A DNA stretch of 64,000 nt, from NCBI RefSeq assembly GCF_047675955.1, contig NW_027328092.1, forward strand, positions 744,001 through 808,000, read 5' to 3'. Position numbers and translations under genes: made by a program. This stretch comes from Chlorocebus sabaeus. Its lineage: Eukaryota; Chordata; Mammalia; Primates; Cercopithecidae. This document shows, piece by piece, positions 46,301-60,020 of this stretch. The notes beneath the pieces were generated by a model. It was not told the origin of the DNA and ran no database searches. It saw only the letters and a program-made list of their open reading frames with translations. How positions within the stretch are numbered: the stretch's first letter is position 1; each line of letters starts with the position of its first letter.

Positions 46301-49044
46301 TCATCTCACAGTGTTACAGCTTTGCCCTCAAGAAGCCTTTCGCGAAGACACTTCTTGTGGAATTTGCAAAGTGATATTTGGAAGCCCATAGAGGGCTATG
46401 GTGAAAAAGGAAATATCTTTTGTTAAAAACTGAAAGAGGCTTTCTGAGAAACTGCTCTGTGTTCTATTAATTCATCTCACAGAGTTACTGCTTTCCCAGA
46501 AAGAAGCCATTCTCTAAGATTCTTCTTGTGGATTTTTCAAAGTGATATTGGAAGCCCATAGAGGGCTATGGTGAAAAAGGGAATATCTTCCGTTAAAAAC
46601 TGGAAAGAATCTTTCTGAGAAACTACTTTGTGTTCTGTTAATTCATCTCACAGAGTTACAGCTTTCCCCTCAAGAAGCCTTTCGCTAAGACTGTTCTTCT
46701 GGAATTTTGAAAGTGATATTTGGAATCCCATAGAGGGCTATGGTGAAAAAGGAAAGATCTTCCGTTAAAAACTGGAAAGAACCTTTCTGAGAAATTGCTT
46801 TGTGTTCTTTTAATTCATCTCACAGAGTTACTGCGTTCCTCTCAAGAAGCCTTTCGCTAAGACTGTTCTTGTGGAATTTGCAAAGTGATATTTGGAAGCC
46901 CATATAGGGTTATGGTGAAAAAGGAAATATCTTCCGTTAAAAACTGGAAAGAAGCATTCTGAGAAACTGCTTTGTGTTCTCTTAGTTCATCTCACAGAGT
47001 TACAGCTTGCCCCTCTAGAAGCCTTTCGCTAAGACTGTTCTTGTGGAATTTGCAAAGTGACATTTGGAAGCCCATAGTGGGCTATGGTGAAAAAGGAAAT
47101 ATCCTAAGATAAAAACTGAAAAGAAGCTTTCTGAGAAACTGCCTTGTGTTCTGTTAATTCATCTCACAGGGTTACAGCTTTCTCCACAAGAAGCCTTTCG
47201 CTAAGACTGTTCTTGTGGAATTTCAAAGTGATATTTGTAAAGCCATAGAAGGATATGATGAAAAAGGAAATATCTTCTGTTAAAAACTGGAAAGAAGCTT
47301 TCTGAGAAACTGCTTTGTGTTCTGTTAATTCATCTCACAGAGATACAGCTTTCTCCTCAAGAAGTTTTCGCTAAGACTGTGCTTCTGGAATTTGGAAAGT
47401 GATATTTGGAAGCCCATAGAGGGCTACGGTGAAAAAGGAAATAACTTCCGTTAAAAAACAGGAAAGAAGCTTTCTGAGAAACTGCTTTGTGTTCTGCTAA
47501 TTCATCTCAAGAGTTACAGCTTTCCCCTCAAGCAGTCTTTCGCTAAGACTGTTCTTGGGGAATTTGCAAAGTGATATTTGGAAGCCCATAGAGGGCTATG
47601 GTGAAAAAAGAAGTATCTTCCGTTAAAAAGTGGAAAGAATCTTTCTGAGAATCTGCTTTGTGTTCTGTTAATTCATCTCACAGTGTTACAAATCTCTCCT
47701 CAAGTAACCTTTAGCTAAGGCTGATCTTGTGGAATTTGGAAAGTGATATTTGGAAGCCCATAGGGGGCTATGGTGAAAAAGGAAGTATCTTCCGTTAAAA
47801 TCTGGAAGAAGATTTCTGAGAAACTACTTTGTGTTCTGTTAATTCATCTCAGAGACTTACATCTTTCCCCTCATGAAGCCTTTCCCTAAGACTCTTCTTG
47901 TGGAATTTGCAAAGTGATATTTCGAAGCCCACAGAGGGCTATGGTGAAAAAGGAGATATCCTAAGATAAAAACTGAAGAGAAACTTTCTGAGAAACTGCT
48001 CTGTATTCTCTTAATTCATCTCATAGAGTTACTGCGTTCCCCTCAAGAAGCCTTTCGCTAAGACTGTTCTTGTGGAATTTGAAAAGTGATATTTGGAAGC
48101 CCATAGAGGGTTATGGTGAAAAAGGAAAATCTTCCCTTAAAAACTGGAAAGAAGCTTCCTGAGAAACTGCTTTGTGTTCGGTTAATTCAACTCACAGTTA
48201 CTGCTTTCTCCTCAAAAAGCCTTTCGCTAACACTGTTCTTATGCAATTTGCAAAGTGATATTTGTAAGCCCTTAGAGGGTTAAGGTGAAAAAGGACATAT
48301 CTACCGTTAAAAACTGTAAAGAAGCTTTCTGAGAAACTGCTCTGTGTTCTGTTAATTCATCTCACAGTGTTACAGCATTCCCTTCAGGAAGCCTTTCGCT
48401 AAGTCTGTTCTTGTGGAATATTCAAGGTGATATCTGGAAGCCCATAGAGTGCTATGGTGAAAAAGGAAATATCTTCCGTTAAAAACTGGAAAGAAGCTTT
48501 CTGAGAAACTGCTCTGTGTTCTGTTAATTCATCTCACAGAGTTACAGCTTTCCCCTCAAGAAGCCTTTCGCTAAGACTGTTCTTGTGAAATTTGCACATT
48601 GATATCTGGAAGTCCATACAGGGCTACGGTGTAAAAGGAAATATCTTCCGATAAAAACTGGAAGGAAGCTTTATGAGAAACTGCTTTGTGTCCTGTTAAT
48701 TCATCTCACAGAGTTACAGCCTTCCCTTCAAGATGCCTTTCGCTAAGACTCTTCTTGTGGAATTGGCAAAGTGTTATTTGGAAGCCCGTAGAGGTCCACG
48801 GTGAAAAAGGAAATATCTTCCTTTAAAAACTGGAAAGAAGCTTTCTGAGAAACTGCTTTGTGTTCTGTTAATTCATCTCACAGAGTCACTGCTTTCACCT
48901 CAAGAATCCTTTCGCTGAGACTCTTCATGTGGAAATTTCATAGTGATATTTTCAAGCCCATAGAGGGCTAAGGTGAAAAAGGAAATATCCTAAGATAAAA
49001 ACTGAAAAGAAGCATTCTGAGAAACTACTTTGTGTTCTGTTAAT
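46301..49044 (+). repeat. HOR unit 19, 16-mer
   Basis: 2744 bp. Keeps TTTGTAAGCCC in m12 but switches to TGTCCTG and TCCACGG at m14/m15, marking the start of a new sub-block. Private: TCTCATAGAG at the m11 start. Confidence 0.94.
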
Positions 49045-51788
49045 TCATCTCACAGTGTTACAGCTTTGCCCTCAAGAAGCCTTTCGCGAAGACACTTCTT
49101 GTGGAATTTGCAAAGTGATATTTGGAAGCCCATAGAGGGCTATGGTGAAAAAGGAAATATCTTTTGTTAAAAACTGAAAGAGGCTTTCTGAGAAACTGCT
49201 CTGTGTTCTATTAATTCATCTCACAGAGTTACTGCTTTCCCAGAAAGAAGCCATTCTCTAAGATTCTTCTTGTGGATTTTTCAAAGTGATATTGGAAGCC
49301 CATAGAGGGCTATGGTGAAAAAGGGAATATCTTCCGTTAAAAACTGGAAAGAATCTTTCTGAGAAACTACTTTGTGTTCTGTTAATTCATCTCACAGAGT
49401 TACAGCTTTCCCCTCAAGAAGCCTTTCGCTAAGACTGTTCTTCTGGAATTTTGAAAGTGATATTTGGAATCCCATAGAGGGCTATGGTGAAAAAGGAAAG
49501 ATCTTCCGTTAAAAACTGGAAAGAACCTTTCTGAGAAATTGCTTTGTGTTCTTTTAATTCATCTCACAGAGTTACTGCGTTCCTCTCAAGAAGCCTTTCG
49601 CTAAGACTGTTCTTGTGGAATTTGCAAAGTGATATTTGGAAGCCCATATAGGGTTATGGTGAAAAAGGAAATATCTTCCGTTAAAAACTGGAAAGAAGCA
49701 TTCTGAGAAACTGCTTTGTGTTCTCTTAGTTCATCTCACAGAGTTACAGCTTGCCCCTCTAGAAGCCTTTCGCTAAGACTGTTCTTGTGGAATTTGCAAA
49801 GTGACATTTGGAAGCCCATAGTGGGCTATGGTGAAAAAGGAAATATCCTAAGATAAAAACTGAAAAGAAGCTTTCTGAGAAACTGCCTTGTGTTCTGTTA
49901 ATTCATCTCACAGGGTTACAGCTTTCTCCACAAGAAGCCTTTCGCTAAGACTGTTCTTGTGGAATTTCAAAGTGATATTTGTAAAGCCATAGAAGGATAT
50001 GATGAAAAAGGAAATATCTTCTGTTAAAAACTGGAAAGAAGCTTTCTGAGAAACTGCTTTGTGTTCTGTTAATTCATCTCACAGAGATACAGCTTTCTCC
50101 TCAAGAAGTTTTCGCTAAGACTGTGCTTCTGGAATTTGGAAAGTGATATTTGGAAGCCCATAGAGGGCTACGGTGAAAAAGGAAATAACTTCCGTTAAAA
50201 AACAGGAAAGAAGCTTTCTGAGAAACTGCTTTGTGTTCTGCTAATTCATCTCAAGAGTTACAGCTTTCCCCTCAAGCAGTCTTTCGCTAAGACTGTTCTT
50301 GGGGAATTTGCAAAGTGATATTTGGAAGCCCATAGAGGGCTATGGTGAAAAAAGAAGTATCTTCCGTTAAAAAGTGGAAAGAATCTTTCTGAGAATCTGC
50401 TTTGTGTTCTGTTAATTCATCTCACAGTGTTACAAATCTCTCCTCAAGTAACCTTTAGCTAAGGCTGATCTTGTGGAATTTGGAAAGTGATATTTGGAAG
50501 CCCATAGGGGGCTATGGTGAAAAAGGAAGTATCTTCCGTTAAAATCTGGAAGAAGATTTCTGAGAAACTACTTTGTGTTCTGTTAATTCATCTCAGAGAC
50601 TTACATCTTTCCCCTCATGAAGCCTTTCCCTAAGACTCTTCTTGTGGAATTTGCAAAGTGATATTTCGAAGCCCACAGAGGGCTATGGTGAAAAAGGAGA
50701 TATCCTAAGATAAAAACTGAAGAGAAACTTTCTGAGAAACTGCTCTGTATTCTCTTAATTCATCTCACAGAGTTACTGCGTTCCCCTCAAGAAGCCTTTC
50801 GCTAAGACTGTTCTTGTGGAATTTGAAAAGTGATATTTGGAAGCCCATAGAGGGTTATGGTGAAAAAGGAAAATCTTCCCTTAAAAACTGGAAAGAAGCT
50901 TCCTGAGAAACTGCTTTGTGTTCGGTTAATTCAACTCACAGTTACTGCTTTCTCCTCAAAAAGCCTTTCGCTAACACTGTTCTTATGCAATTTGCAAAGT
51001 GATATTTGTAAGCCCTTAGAGGGTTAAGGTGAAAAAGGACATATCTACCGTTAAAAACTGTAAAGAAGCTTTCTGAGAAACTGCTCTGTGTTCTGTTAAT
51101 TCATCTCACAGTGTTACAGCATTCCCTTCAGGAAGCCTTTCGCTAAGTCTGTTCTTGTGGAATATTCAAGGTGATATCTGGAAGCCCATAGAGTGCTATG
51201 GTGAAAAAGGAAATATCTTCCGTTAAAAACTGGAAAGAAGCTTTCTGAGAAACTGCTCTGTGTTCTGTTAATTCATCTCACAGAGTTACAGCTTTCCCCT
51301 CAAGAAGCCTTTCGCTAAGACTGTTCTTGTGAAATTTGCACATTGATATCTGGAAGTCCATACAGGGCTACGGTGTAAAAGGAAATATCTTCCGATAAAA
51401 ACTGGAAGGAAGCTTTATGAGAAACTGCTTTGTGTCCTGTTAATTCATCTCACAGAGTTACAGCCTTCCCTTCAAGATGCCTTTCGCTAAGACTCTTCTT
51501 GTGGAATTGGCAAAGTGTTATTTGGAAGCCCGTAGAGGTCCACGGTGAAAAAGGAAATATCTTCCTTTAAAAACTGGAAAGAAGCTTTCTGAGAAACTGC
51601 TTTGTGTTCTGTTAATTCATCTCACAGAGTCACTGCTTTCACCTCAAGAATCCTTTCGCTGAGACTCTTCATGTGGAAATTTCATAGTGATATTTTCAAG
51701 CCCATAGAGGGCTAAGGTGAAAAAGGAAATATCCTAAGATAAAAACTGAAAAGAAGCATTCTGAGAAACTACTTTGTGTTCTGTTAAT
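49045..51788 (+). repeat. HOR unit 20, 16-mer
   Basis: 2744 bp. Same marker set as unit 19 (TTTGTAAGCCC, TGTCCTG, TCCACGG) with CTTTGTG at m2/m3 and no private change noticed. A good representative of the sub-block. Confidence 0.94.
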
Positions 51789-54532
51789 TCATCTCACAGT
51801 GTTACAGCTTTGCCCTCAAGAAGCCTTTCGCGAAGACACTTCTTGTGGAATTTGCAAAGTGATATTTGGAAGCCCATAGAGGGCTATGGTGAAAAAGGAA
51901 ATATCTTTTGTTAAAAACTGAAAGAGGCTTTCTGAGAAACTGCTCTGTGTTCTATTAATTCATCTCACAGAGTTACTGCTTTCCCAGAAAGAAGCCATTC
52001 TCTAAGATTCTTCTTGTGGATTTTTCAAAGTGATATTGGAAGCCCATAGAGGGCTATGGTGAAAAAGGGAATATCTTCCGTTAAAAACTGGAAAGAATCT
52101 TTCTGAGAAACTACTTCGTGTTCTGTTAATTCATCTCACAGAGTTACAGCTTTCCCCTCAAGAAGCCTTTCGCTAAGACTGTTCTTCTGGAATTTTGAAA
52201 GTGATATTTGGAATCCCATAGAGGGCTATGGTGAAAAAGGAAAGATCTTCCGTTAAAAACTGGAAAGAACCTTTCTGAGAAATTGCTTTGTGTTCTTTTA
52301 ATTCATCTCACAGAGTTACTGCGTTCCTCTCAAGAAGCCTTTCGCTAAGACTGTTCTTGTGGAATTTGCAAAGTGATATTTGGAAGCCCATATAGGGTTA
52401 TGGTGAAAAAGGAAATATCTTCCGTTAAAAACTGGAAAGAAGCATTCTGAGAAACTGCTTTGTGTTCTCTTAGTTCATCTCACAGAGTTACAGCTTGCCC
52501 CTCTAGAAGCCTTTCGCTAAGACTGTTCTTGTGGAATTTGCAAAGTGACATTTGGAAGCCCATAGTGGGCTATGGTGAAAAAGGAAATATCCTAAGATAA
52601 AAACTGAAAAGAAGCTTTCTGAGAAACTGCCTTGTGTTCTGTTAATTCATCTCACAGGGTTACAGCTTTCTCCACAAGAAGCCTTTCGCTAAGACTGTTC
52701 TTGTGGAATTTCAAAGTGATATTTGTAAAGCCATAGAAGGATATGATGAAAAAGGAAATATCTTCTGTTAAAAACTGGAAAGAAGCTTTCTGAGAAACTG
52801 CTTTGTGTTCTGTTAATTCATCTCACAGAGATACAGCTTTCTCCTCAAGAAGTTTTCGCTAAGACTGTGCTTCTGGAATTTGGAAAGTGATATTTGGAAG
52901 CCCATAGAGGGCTACGGTGAAAAAGGAAATAACTTCCGTTAAAAAACAGGAAAGAAGCTTTCTGAGAAACTGCTTTGTGTTCTGCTAATTCATCTCAAGA
53001 GTTACAGCTTTCCCCTCAAGCAGTCTTTCGCTAAGACTGTTCTTGGGGAATTTGCAAAGTGATATTTGGAAGCCCATAGAGGGCTATGGTGAAAAAAGAA
53101 GTATCTTCCGTTAAAAAGTGGAAAGAATCTTTCTGAGAATCTGCTTTGTGTTCTGTTAATTCATCTCACAGTGTTACAAATCTCTCCTCAAGTAACCTTT
53201 AGCTAAGGCTGATCTTGTGGAATTTGGAAAGTGATATTTGGAAGCCCATAGGGGGCTATGGTGAAAAAGGAAGTATCTTCCGTTAAAATCTGGAAGAAGA
53301 TTTCTGAGAAACTACTTTGTGTTCTGTTAATTCATCTCAGAGACTTACATCTTTCCCCTCATGAAGCCTTTCCCTAAGACTCTTCTTGTGGAATTTGCAA
53401 AGTGATATTTCGAAGCCCACAGAGGGCTATGGTGAAAAAGGAGATATCCTAAGATAAAAACTGAAGAGAAACTTTCTGAGAAACTGCTCTGTATTCTCTT
53501 AATTCATCTCACAGAGTTACTGCGTTCCCCTCAAGAAGCCTTTCGCTAAGACTGTTCTTGTGGAATTTGAAAAGTGATATTTGGAAGCCCATAGAGGGTT
53601 ATGGTGAAAAAGGAAAATCTTCCCTTAAAAACTGGAAAGAAGCTTCCTGAGAAACTGCTTTGTGTTCGGTTAATTCAACTCACAGTTACTGCTTTCTCCT
53701 CAAAAAGCCTTTCGCTAACACTGTTCTTATGCAATTTGCAAAGTGATATTTGTAAGCCCTTAGAGGGTTAAGGTGAAAAAGGACATATCTACCGTTAAAA
53801 ACTGTAAAGAAGCTTTCTGAGAAACTGCTCTGTGTTCTGTTAATTCATCTCACAGTGTTACAGCATTCCCTTCAGGAAGCCTTTCGCTAAGTCTGTTCTT
53901 GTGGAATATTCAAGGTGATATCTGGAAGCCCATAGAGTGCTATGGTGAAAAAGGAAATATCTTCCGTTAAAAACTGGAAAGAAGCTTTCTGAGAAACTGC
54001 TCTGTGTTCTGTTAATTCATCTCACAGAGTTACAGCTTTCCCCTCAAGAAGCCTTTCGCTAAGACTGTTCTTGTGAAATTTGCACATTGATATCTGGAAG
54101 TCCATACAGGGCTACGGTGTAAAAGGAAATATCTTCCGATAAAAACTGGAAGGAAGCTTTATGAGAAACTGCTTTGTGTCCTGTTAATTCATCTCACAGA
54201 GTTACAGCCTTCCCTTCAAGATGCCTTTCGCTAAGACTCTTCTTGTGGAATTGGCAAAGTGTTATTTGGAAGCCCGTAGAGGTCCACGGTGAAAAAGGAA
54301 ATATCTTCCTTTAAAAACTGGAAAGAAGCTTTCTGAGAAACTGCTTTGTGTTCTGTTAATTCATCTCACAGAGTCACTGCTTTCACCTCAAGAATCCTTT
54401 CGCTGAGACTCTTCATGTGGAAATTTCATAGTGATATTTTCAAGCCCATAGAGGGCTAAGGTGAAAAAGGAAATATCCTAAGATAAAAACTGAAAAGAAG
54501 CATTCTGAGAAACTACTTTGTGTTCTGTTAAT
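51789..54532 (+). repeat. HOR unit 21, 16-mer
   Basis: 2744 bp. Marker set of units 19-20, except CTTCGTG at m2/m3. Confidence 0.94.
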
Positions 54533-57276
54533 TCATCTCACAGTGTTACAGCTTTGCCCTCAAGAAGCCTTTCGCGAAGACACTTCTTGTGGAATTTGCA
54601 AAGTGATATTTGGAAGCCCATAGAGGGCTATGGTGAAAAAGGAAATATCTTTTGTTAAAAACTGAAAGAGGCTTTCTGAGAAACTGCTCTGTGTTCTATT
54701 AATTCATCTCACAGAGTTACTGCTTTCCCAGAAAGAAGCCATTCTCTAAGATTCTTCTTGTGGATTTTTCAAAGTGATATTGGAAGCCCATAGAGGGCTA
54801 TGGTGAAAAAGGGAATATCTTCCGTTAAAAACTGGAAAGAATCTTTCTGAGAAACTACTTCGTGTTCTGTTAATTCATCTCACAGAGTTACAGCTTTCCC
54901 CTCAAGAAGCCTTTCGCTAAGACTGTTCTTCTGGAATTTTGAAAGTGATATTTGGAATCCCATAGAGGGCTATGGTGAAAAAGGAAAGATCTTCCGTTAA
55001 AAACTGGAAAGAACCTTTCTGAGAAATTGCTTTGTGTTCTTTTAATTCATCTCACAGAGTTACTGCGTTCCTCTCAAGAAGCCTTTCGCTAAGACTGTTC
55101 TTGTGGAATTTGCAAAGTGATATTTGGAAGCCCATATAGGGTTATGGTGAAAAAGGAAATATCTTCCGTTAAAAACTGGAAAGAAGCATTCTGAGAAACT
55201 GCTTTGTGTTCTCTTAGTTCATCTCACAGAGTTACAGCTTGCCCCTCTAGAAGCCTTTCGCTAAGACTGTTCTTGTGGAATTTGCAAAGTGACATTTGGA
55301 AGCCCATAGTGGGCTATGGTGAAAAAGGAAATATCCTAAGATAAAAACTGAAAAGAAGCTTTCTGAGAAACTGCCTTGTGTTCTGTTAATTCATCTCACA
55401 GGGTTACAGCTTTCTCCACAAGAAGCCTTTCGCTAAGACTGTTCTTGTGGAATTTCAAAGTGATATTTGTAAAGCCATAGAAGGATATGATGAAAAAGGA
55501 AATATCTTCTGTTAAAAACTGGAAAGAAGCTTTCTGAGAAACTGCTTTGTGTTCTGTTAATTCATCTCACAGAGATACAGCTTTCTCCTCAAGAAGTTTT
55601 CGCTAAGACTGTGCTTCTGGAATTTGGAAAGTGATATTTGGAAGCCCATAGAGGGCTACGGTGAAAAAGGAAATAACTTCCGTTAAAAAACAGGAAAGAA
55701 GCTTTCTGAGAAACTGCTTTGTGTTCTGCTAATTCATCTCAAGAGTTACAGCTTTCCCCTCAAGCAGTCTTTCGCTAAGACTGTTCTTGGGGAATTTGCA
55801 AAGTGATATTTGGAAGCCCATAGAGGGCTATGGTGAAAAAAGAAGTATCTTCCGTTAAAAAGTGGAAAGAATCTTTCTGAGAATCTGCTTTGTGTTCTGT
55901 TAATTCATCTCACAGTGTTACAAATCTCTCCTCAAGTAACCTTTAGCTAAGGCTGATCTTGTGGAATTTGGAAAGTGATATTTGGAAGCCCATAGGGGGC
56001 TATGGTGAAAAAGGAAGTATCTTCCGTTAAAATCTGGAAGAAGATTTCTGAGAAACTACTTTGTGTTCTGTTAATTCATCTCAGAGACTTACATCTTTCC
56101 CCTCATGAAGCCTTTCCCTAAGACTCTTCTTGTGGAATTTGCAAAGTGATATTTCGAAGCCCACAGAGGGCTATGGTGAAAAAGGAGATATCCTAAGATA
56201 AAAACTGAAGAGAAACTTTCTGAGAAACTGCTCTGTATTCTCTTAATTCATCTCACAGAGTTACTGCGTTCCCCTCAAGAAGCCTTTCGCTAAGACTGTT
56301 CTTGTGGAATTTGAAAAGTGATATTTGGAAGCCCATAGAGGGTTATGGTGAAAAAGGAAAATCTTCCCTTAAAAACTGGAAAGAAGCTTCCTGAGAAACT
56401 GCTTTGTGTTCGGTTAATTCAACTCACAGTTACTGCTTTCTCCTCAAAAAGCCTTTCGCTAACACTGTTCTTATGCAATTTGCAAAGTGATATTTGGAAG
56501 CCCTTAGAGGGTTAAGGTGAAAAAGGACCTATCTACCGTTAAAAACTGTAAAGAAGCTTTCTGAGAAACTGCTCTGTGTTCTGTTAATTCATCTCACAGT
56601 GTTACAGCATTCCCTTCAGGAAGCCTTTCGCTAAGTCTGTTCTTGTGGAATATTCAAGGTGATATCTGGAAGCCCATAGAGTGCTATGGTGAAAAAGGAA
56701 ATATCTTCCGTTAAAAACTGGAAAGAAGCTTTCTGAGAAACTGCTCTGTGTTCTGTTAATTCATCTCACAGAGTTACAGCTTTCCCCTCAAGAAGCCTTT
56801 CGCTAAGACTGTTCTTGTGAAATTTGCACATTGATATCTGGAAGTCCATACAGGGCTACGGTGTAAAAGGAAATATCTTCCGATAAAAACTGGAAGGAAG
56901 CTTTATGAGAAACTGCTTTGTGTCCTGTTAGTTCATCTCACAGAGTTACAGCCTTCCCTTCAAGATGCCTTTCGCTAAGACTCTTCTTGTGGAATTGGCA
57001 AAGTGTTATTTGGAAGCCCGTAGAGGTCCACGGCGAAAAAGGAAATATCTTCCTTTAAAAACTGGAAAGAAGCTTTCTGAGAAACTGCTTTGTGTTCTGT
57101 TAATTCATCTCACAGAGTCACTGCTTTCACCTCAAGAATCCTTTCGCTGAGAGTCTTCATGTGGAAATTTCATAGTGATATTTTCAAGCCCATAGAGGGC
57201 TAAGGTGAAAAAGGAAATATCCTAAGATAAAAACTGAAAAGAAGCATTCTGAGAAACTACTTTGTGTTCTGTTAAT
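54533..57276 (+). repeat. HOR unit 22, 16-mer, divergent haplotype
   Basis: 2744 bp. Unlike its neighbours it has TTTGGAAGCCC in m12 and GTTAGTTC at m14/m15, and it shares with unit 11 the CGGCG variant in m15 (C at 57034). It looks like an older haplotype inside the young 16-mer block. Private: GGACCTATC in m12 and GAGAGTCTTC in m16. Confidence 0.94.
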
Positions 57277-60020
57277 TCATCTCACAGTGTTACAGCTTTG
57301 CCCTCAAGAAGCCTTTCGCGAAGACACTTCTTGTGGAATTTGCAAAGTGATATTTGGAAGCCCATAGAGGGCTATGGTGAAAAAGGAAATATCTTTTGTT
57401 AAAAACTGAAAGAGGCTTTCTGAGAAACTGCTCTGTGTTCTATTAATTCATCTCACAGATTTACTGCTTTCCCAGAAAGAAGCCATTCTCTAAGATTCTT
57501 CTTGTGGATTTTTCAAAGTGATATTGGAAGCCCATAGAGGGCTATGGTGAAAAAGGGAATATCTTCCGTTAAAAACTGGAAAGAATCTTTCTGAGAAACT
57601 ACTTTGTGTTCTGTTAATTCATCTCACAGAGTTACAGCTTTCCCCTCAAGAAGCCTTTCGCTAAGACTGTTCTTCTGGAATTTTGAAAGTGATATTTGGA
57701 ATCCCATAGAGGGCTATGGTGAAAAAGGAAAGATCTTCCGTTAAAAACTGGAAAGAACCTTTCTGAGAAATTGCTTTGTGTTCTTTTAATTCATCTCACA
57801 GAGTTACTGCGTTCCTCTCAAGAAGCCTTTCGCTAAGACTGTTCTTGTGGAATTTGCAAAGTGATATTTGGAAGCCCATATAGGGTTATGGTGAAAAAGG
57901 AAATATCTTCCGTTAAAAACTGGAAAGAAGCATTCTGAGAAACTGCTTTGTGTTCTCTTAGTTCATCTCACAGAGTTACAGCTTGCCCCTCTAGAAGCCT
58001 TTCGCTAAGACTGTTCTTGTGGAATTTGCAAAGTGACATTTGGAAGCCCATAGTGGGCTATGGTGAAAAAGGAAATATCCTAAGATAAAAACTGAAAAGA
58101 AGCTTTCTGAGAAACTGCCTTGTGTTCTGTTAATTCATCTCACAGGGTTACAGCTTTCTCCACAAGAAGCCTTTCGCTAAGACTGTTCTTGTGGAATTTC
58201 AAAGTGATATTTGTAAAGCCATAGAAGGATATGATGAAAAAGGAAATATCTTCTGTTAAAAACTGGAAAGAAGCTTTCTGAGAAACTGCTTTGTGTTCTG
58301 TTAATTCATCTCACAGAGATACAGCTTTCTCCTCAAGAAGTTTTCGCTAAGACTGTGCTTCTGGAATTTGGAAAGTGATATTTGGAAGCCCATAGAGGGC
58401 TACGGTGAAAAAGGAAATAACTTCCGTTAAAAAACAGGAAAGAAGCTTTCTGAGAAACTGCTTTGTGTTCTGCTAATTCATCTCAAGAGTTACAGCTTTC
58501 CCCTCAAGCAGTCTTTCGCTAAGACTGTTCTTGGGGAATTTGCAAAGTGATATTTGGAAGCCCATAGAGGGCTATGGTGAAAAAAGAAGTATCTTCCGTT
58601 AAAAAGTGGAAAGAAGCTTTCTGAGAATCTGCTTTGTGTTCTGTTAATTCATCTCACAGTGTTACAAATCTCTCCTCAAGTAACCTTTAGCTAAGGCTGA
58701 TCTTGTGGAATTTGGAAAGTGATATTTGGAAGCCCATAGGGGGCTATGGTGAAAAAGGAAGTATCTTCCGTTAAAATCTGGAAGAAGATTTCTGAGAAAC
58801 TACTTTGTGTTCTGTTAATTCATCTCAGAGACTTACATCTTTCCCCTCATGAAGCCTTTCCCTAAGACTCTTCTTGTGGAATTTGCAAAGTGATATTTCG
58901 AAGCCCACAGAGGGCTATGGTGAAAAAGGAGATATCCTAAGATAAAAACTGAAGAGAAACTTTCTGAGAAACTGCTCTGTATTCTCTTAATTCATCTCAC
59001 AGAGTTACTGCGTTCCCCTCAAGAAGCCTTTCGCTAAGACTGTTCTTGTGGAATTTGAAAAGTGATATTTGGAAGCCCATAGAGGGTTATGGTGAAAAAG
59101 GAAAATCTTCCCTTAAAAACTGGAAAGAAGCTTCCTGAGAAACTGCTTTGTGTTCGGTTAATTCAACTCACAGTTACTGCTTTCTCCTCAAAAAGCCTTT
59201 CGCTAACACTGTTCTTATGCAATTTGCAAAGTGATATTTGTAAGCCCTTAGAGGGTTAAGGTGAAAAAGGACATATCTACCGTTAAAAACTGTAAAGAAG
59301 CTTTCTGAGAAACTGCTCTGTGTTCTGTTAATTCATCTCACAGTGTTACAGCATTCCCTTCAGGAAGCCTTTCGCTAAGTCTGTTCTTGTGGAATATTCA
59401 AGGTGATATCTGGAAGCCCATAGAGTGCTATGGTGAAAAAGGAAATATCTTCCGTTAAAAACTGGAAAGAAGCTTTCTGAGAAACTGCTCTGTGTTCTGT
59501 TAATTCATCTCACAGAGTTACAGCTTTCCCCTCAAGAAGCCTTTCGCTAAGACTGTTCTTGTGAAATTTGCACATTGATATCTGGAAGTCCATACAGGGC
59601 TACGGTGTAAAAGGAAATATCTTCCGATAAAAACTGGAAGGAAGCTTTATGAGAAACTGCTTTGTGTCCTGTTAATTCATCTCACAGAGTTACAGCCTTC
59701 CCTTCAAGATGCCTTTCGCTAAGACTCTTCTTGTGGAATTGGCAAAGTGTTATTTGGAAGCCCGTAGAGGTCCACGGTGAAAAAGGAAATATCTTCCTTT
59801 AAAAACTGGAAAGAAGCTTTCTGAGAAACTGCTTTGTGTTCTGTTAATTCATCTCACAGAGTCACTGCTTTCACCTCAAGAATCCTTTCGCTGAGACTCT
59901 TCATGTGGAAATTTCATAGTGATATTTTCAAGCCCATAGAGGGCTAAGGTGAAAAAGGAAATATCCTAAGATAAAAACTGAAAAGAAGCATTCTGAGAAA
60001 CTACTTTGTGTTCTGTTAAT
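57277..60020 (+). repeat. HOR unit 23, 16-mer
   Basis: 2744 bp, last of the eight consecutive 16-mers. TTTGTAAGCCC in m12 and TCCACGG in m15 as in units 19-21, but the m8 tail is GAAGCTTTCTGAGAATC, the form of units 1, 5 and 10. Private: CACAGATTTAC at the m2 start. Confidence 0.94.

Noticed and set aside
56965..57150. The identical 61-codon open frame in unit 22
   Set aside because: Same satellite position and same stop-removing change as in unit 11. Identity reflects repeat homogenisation, not a gene family.
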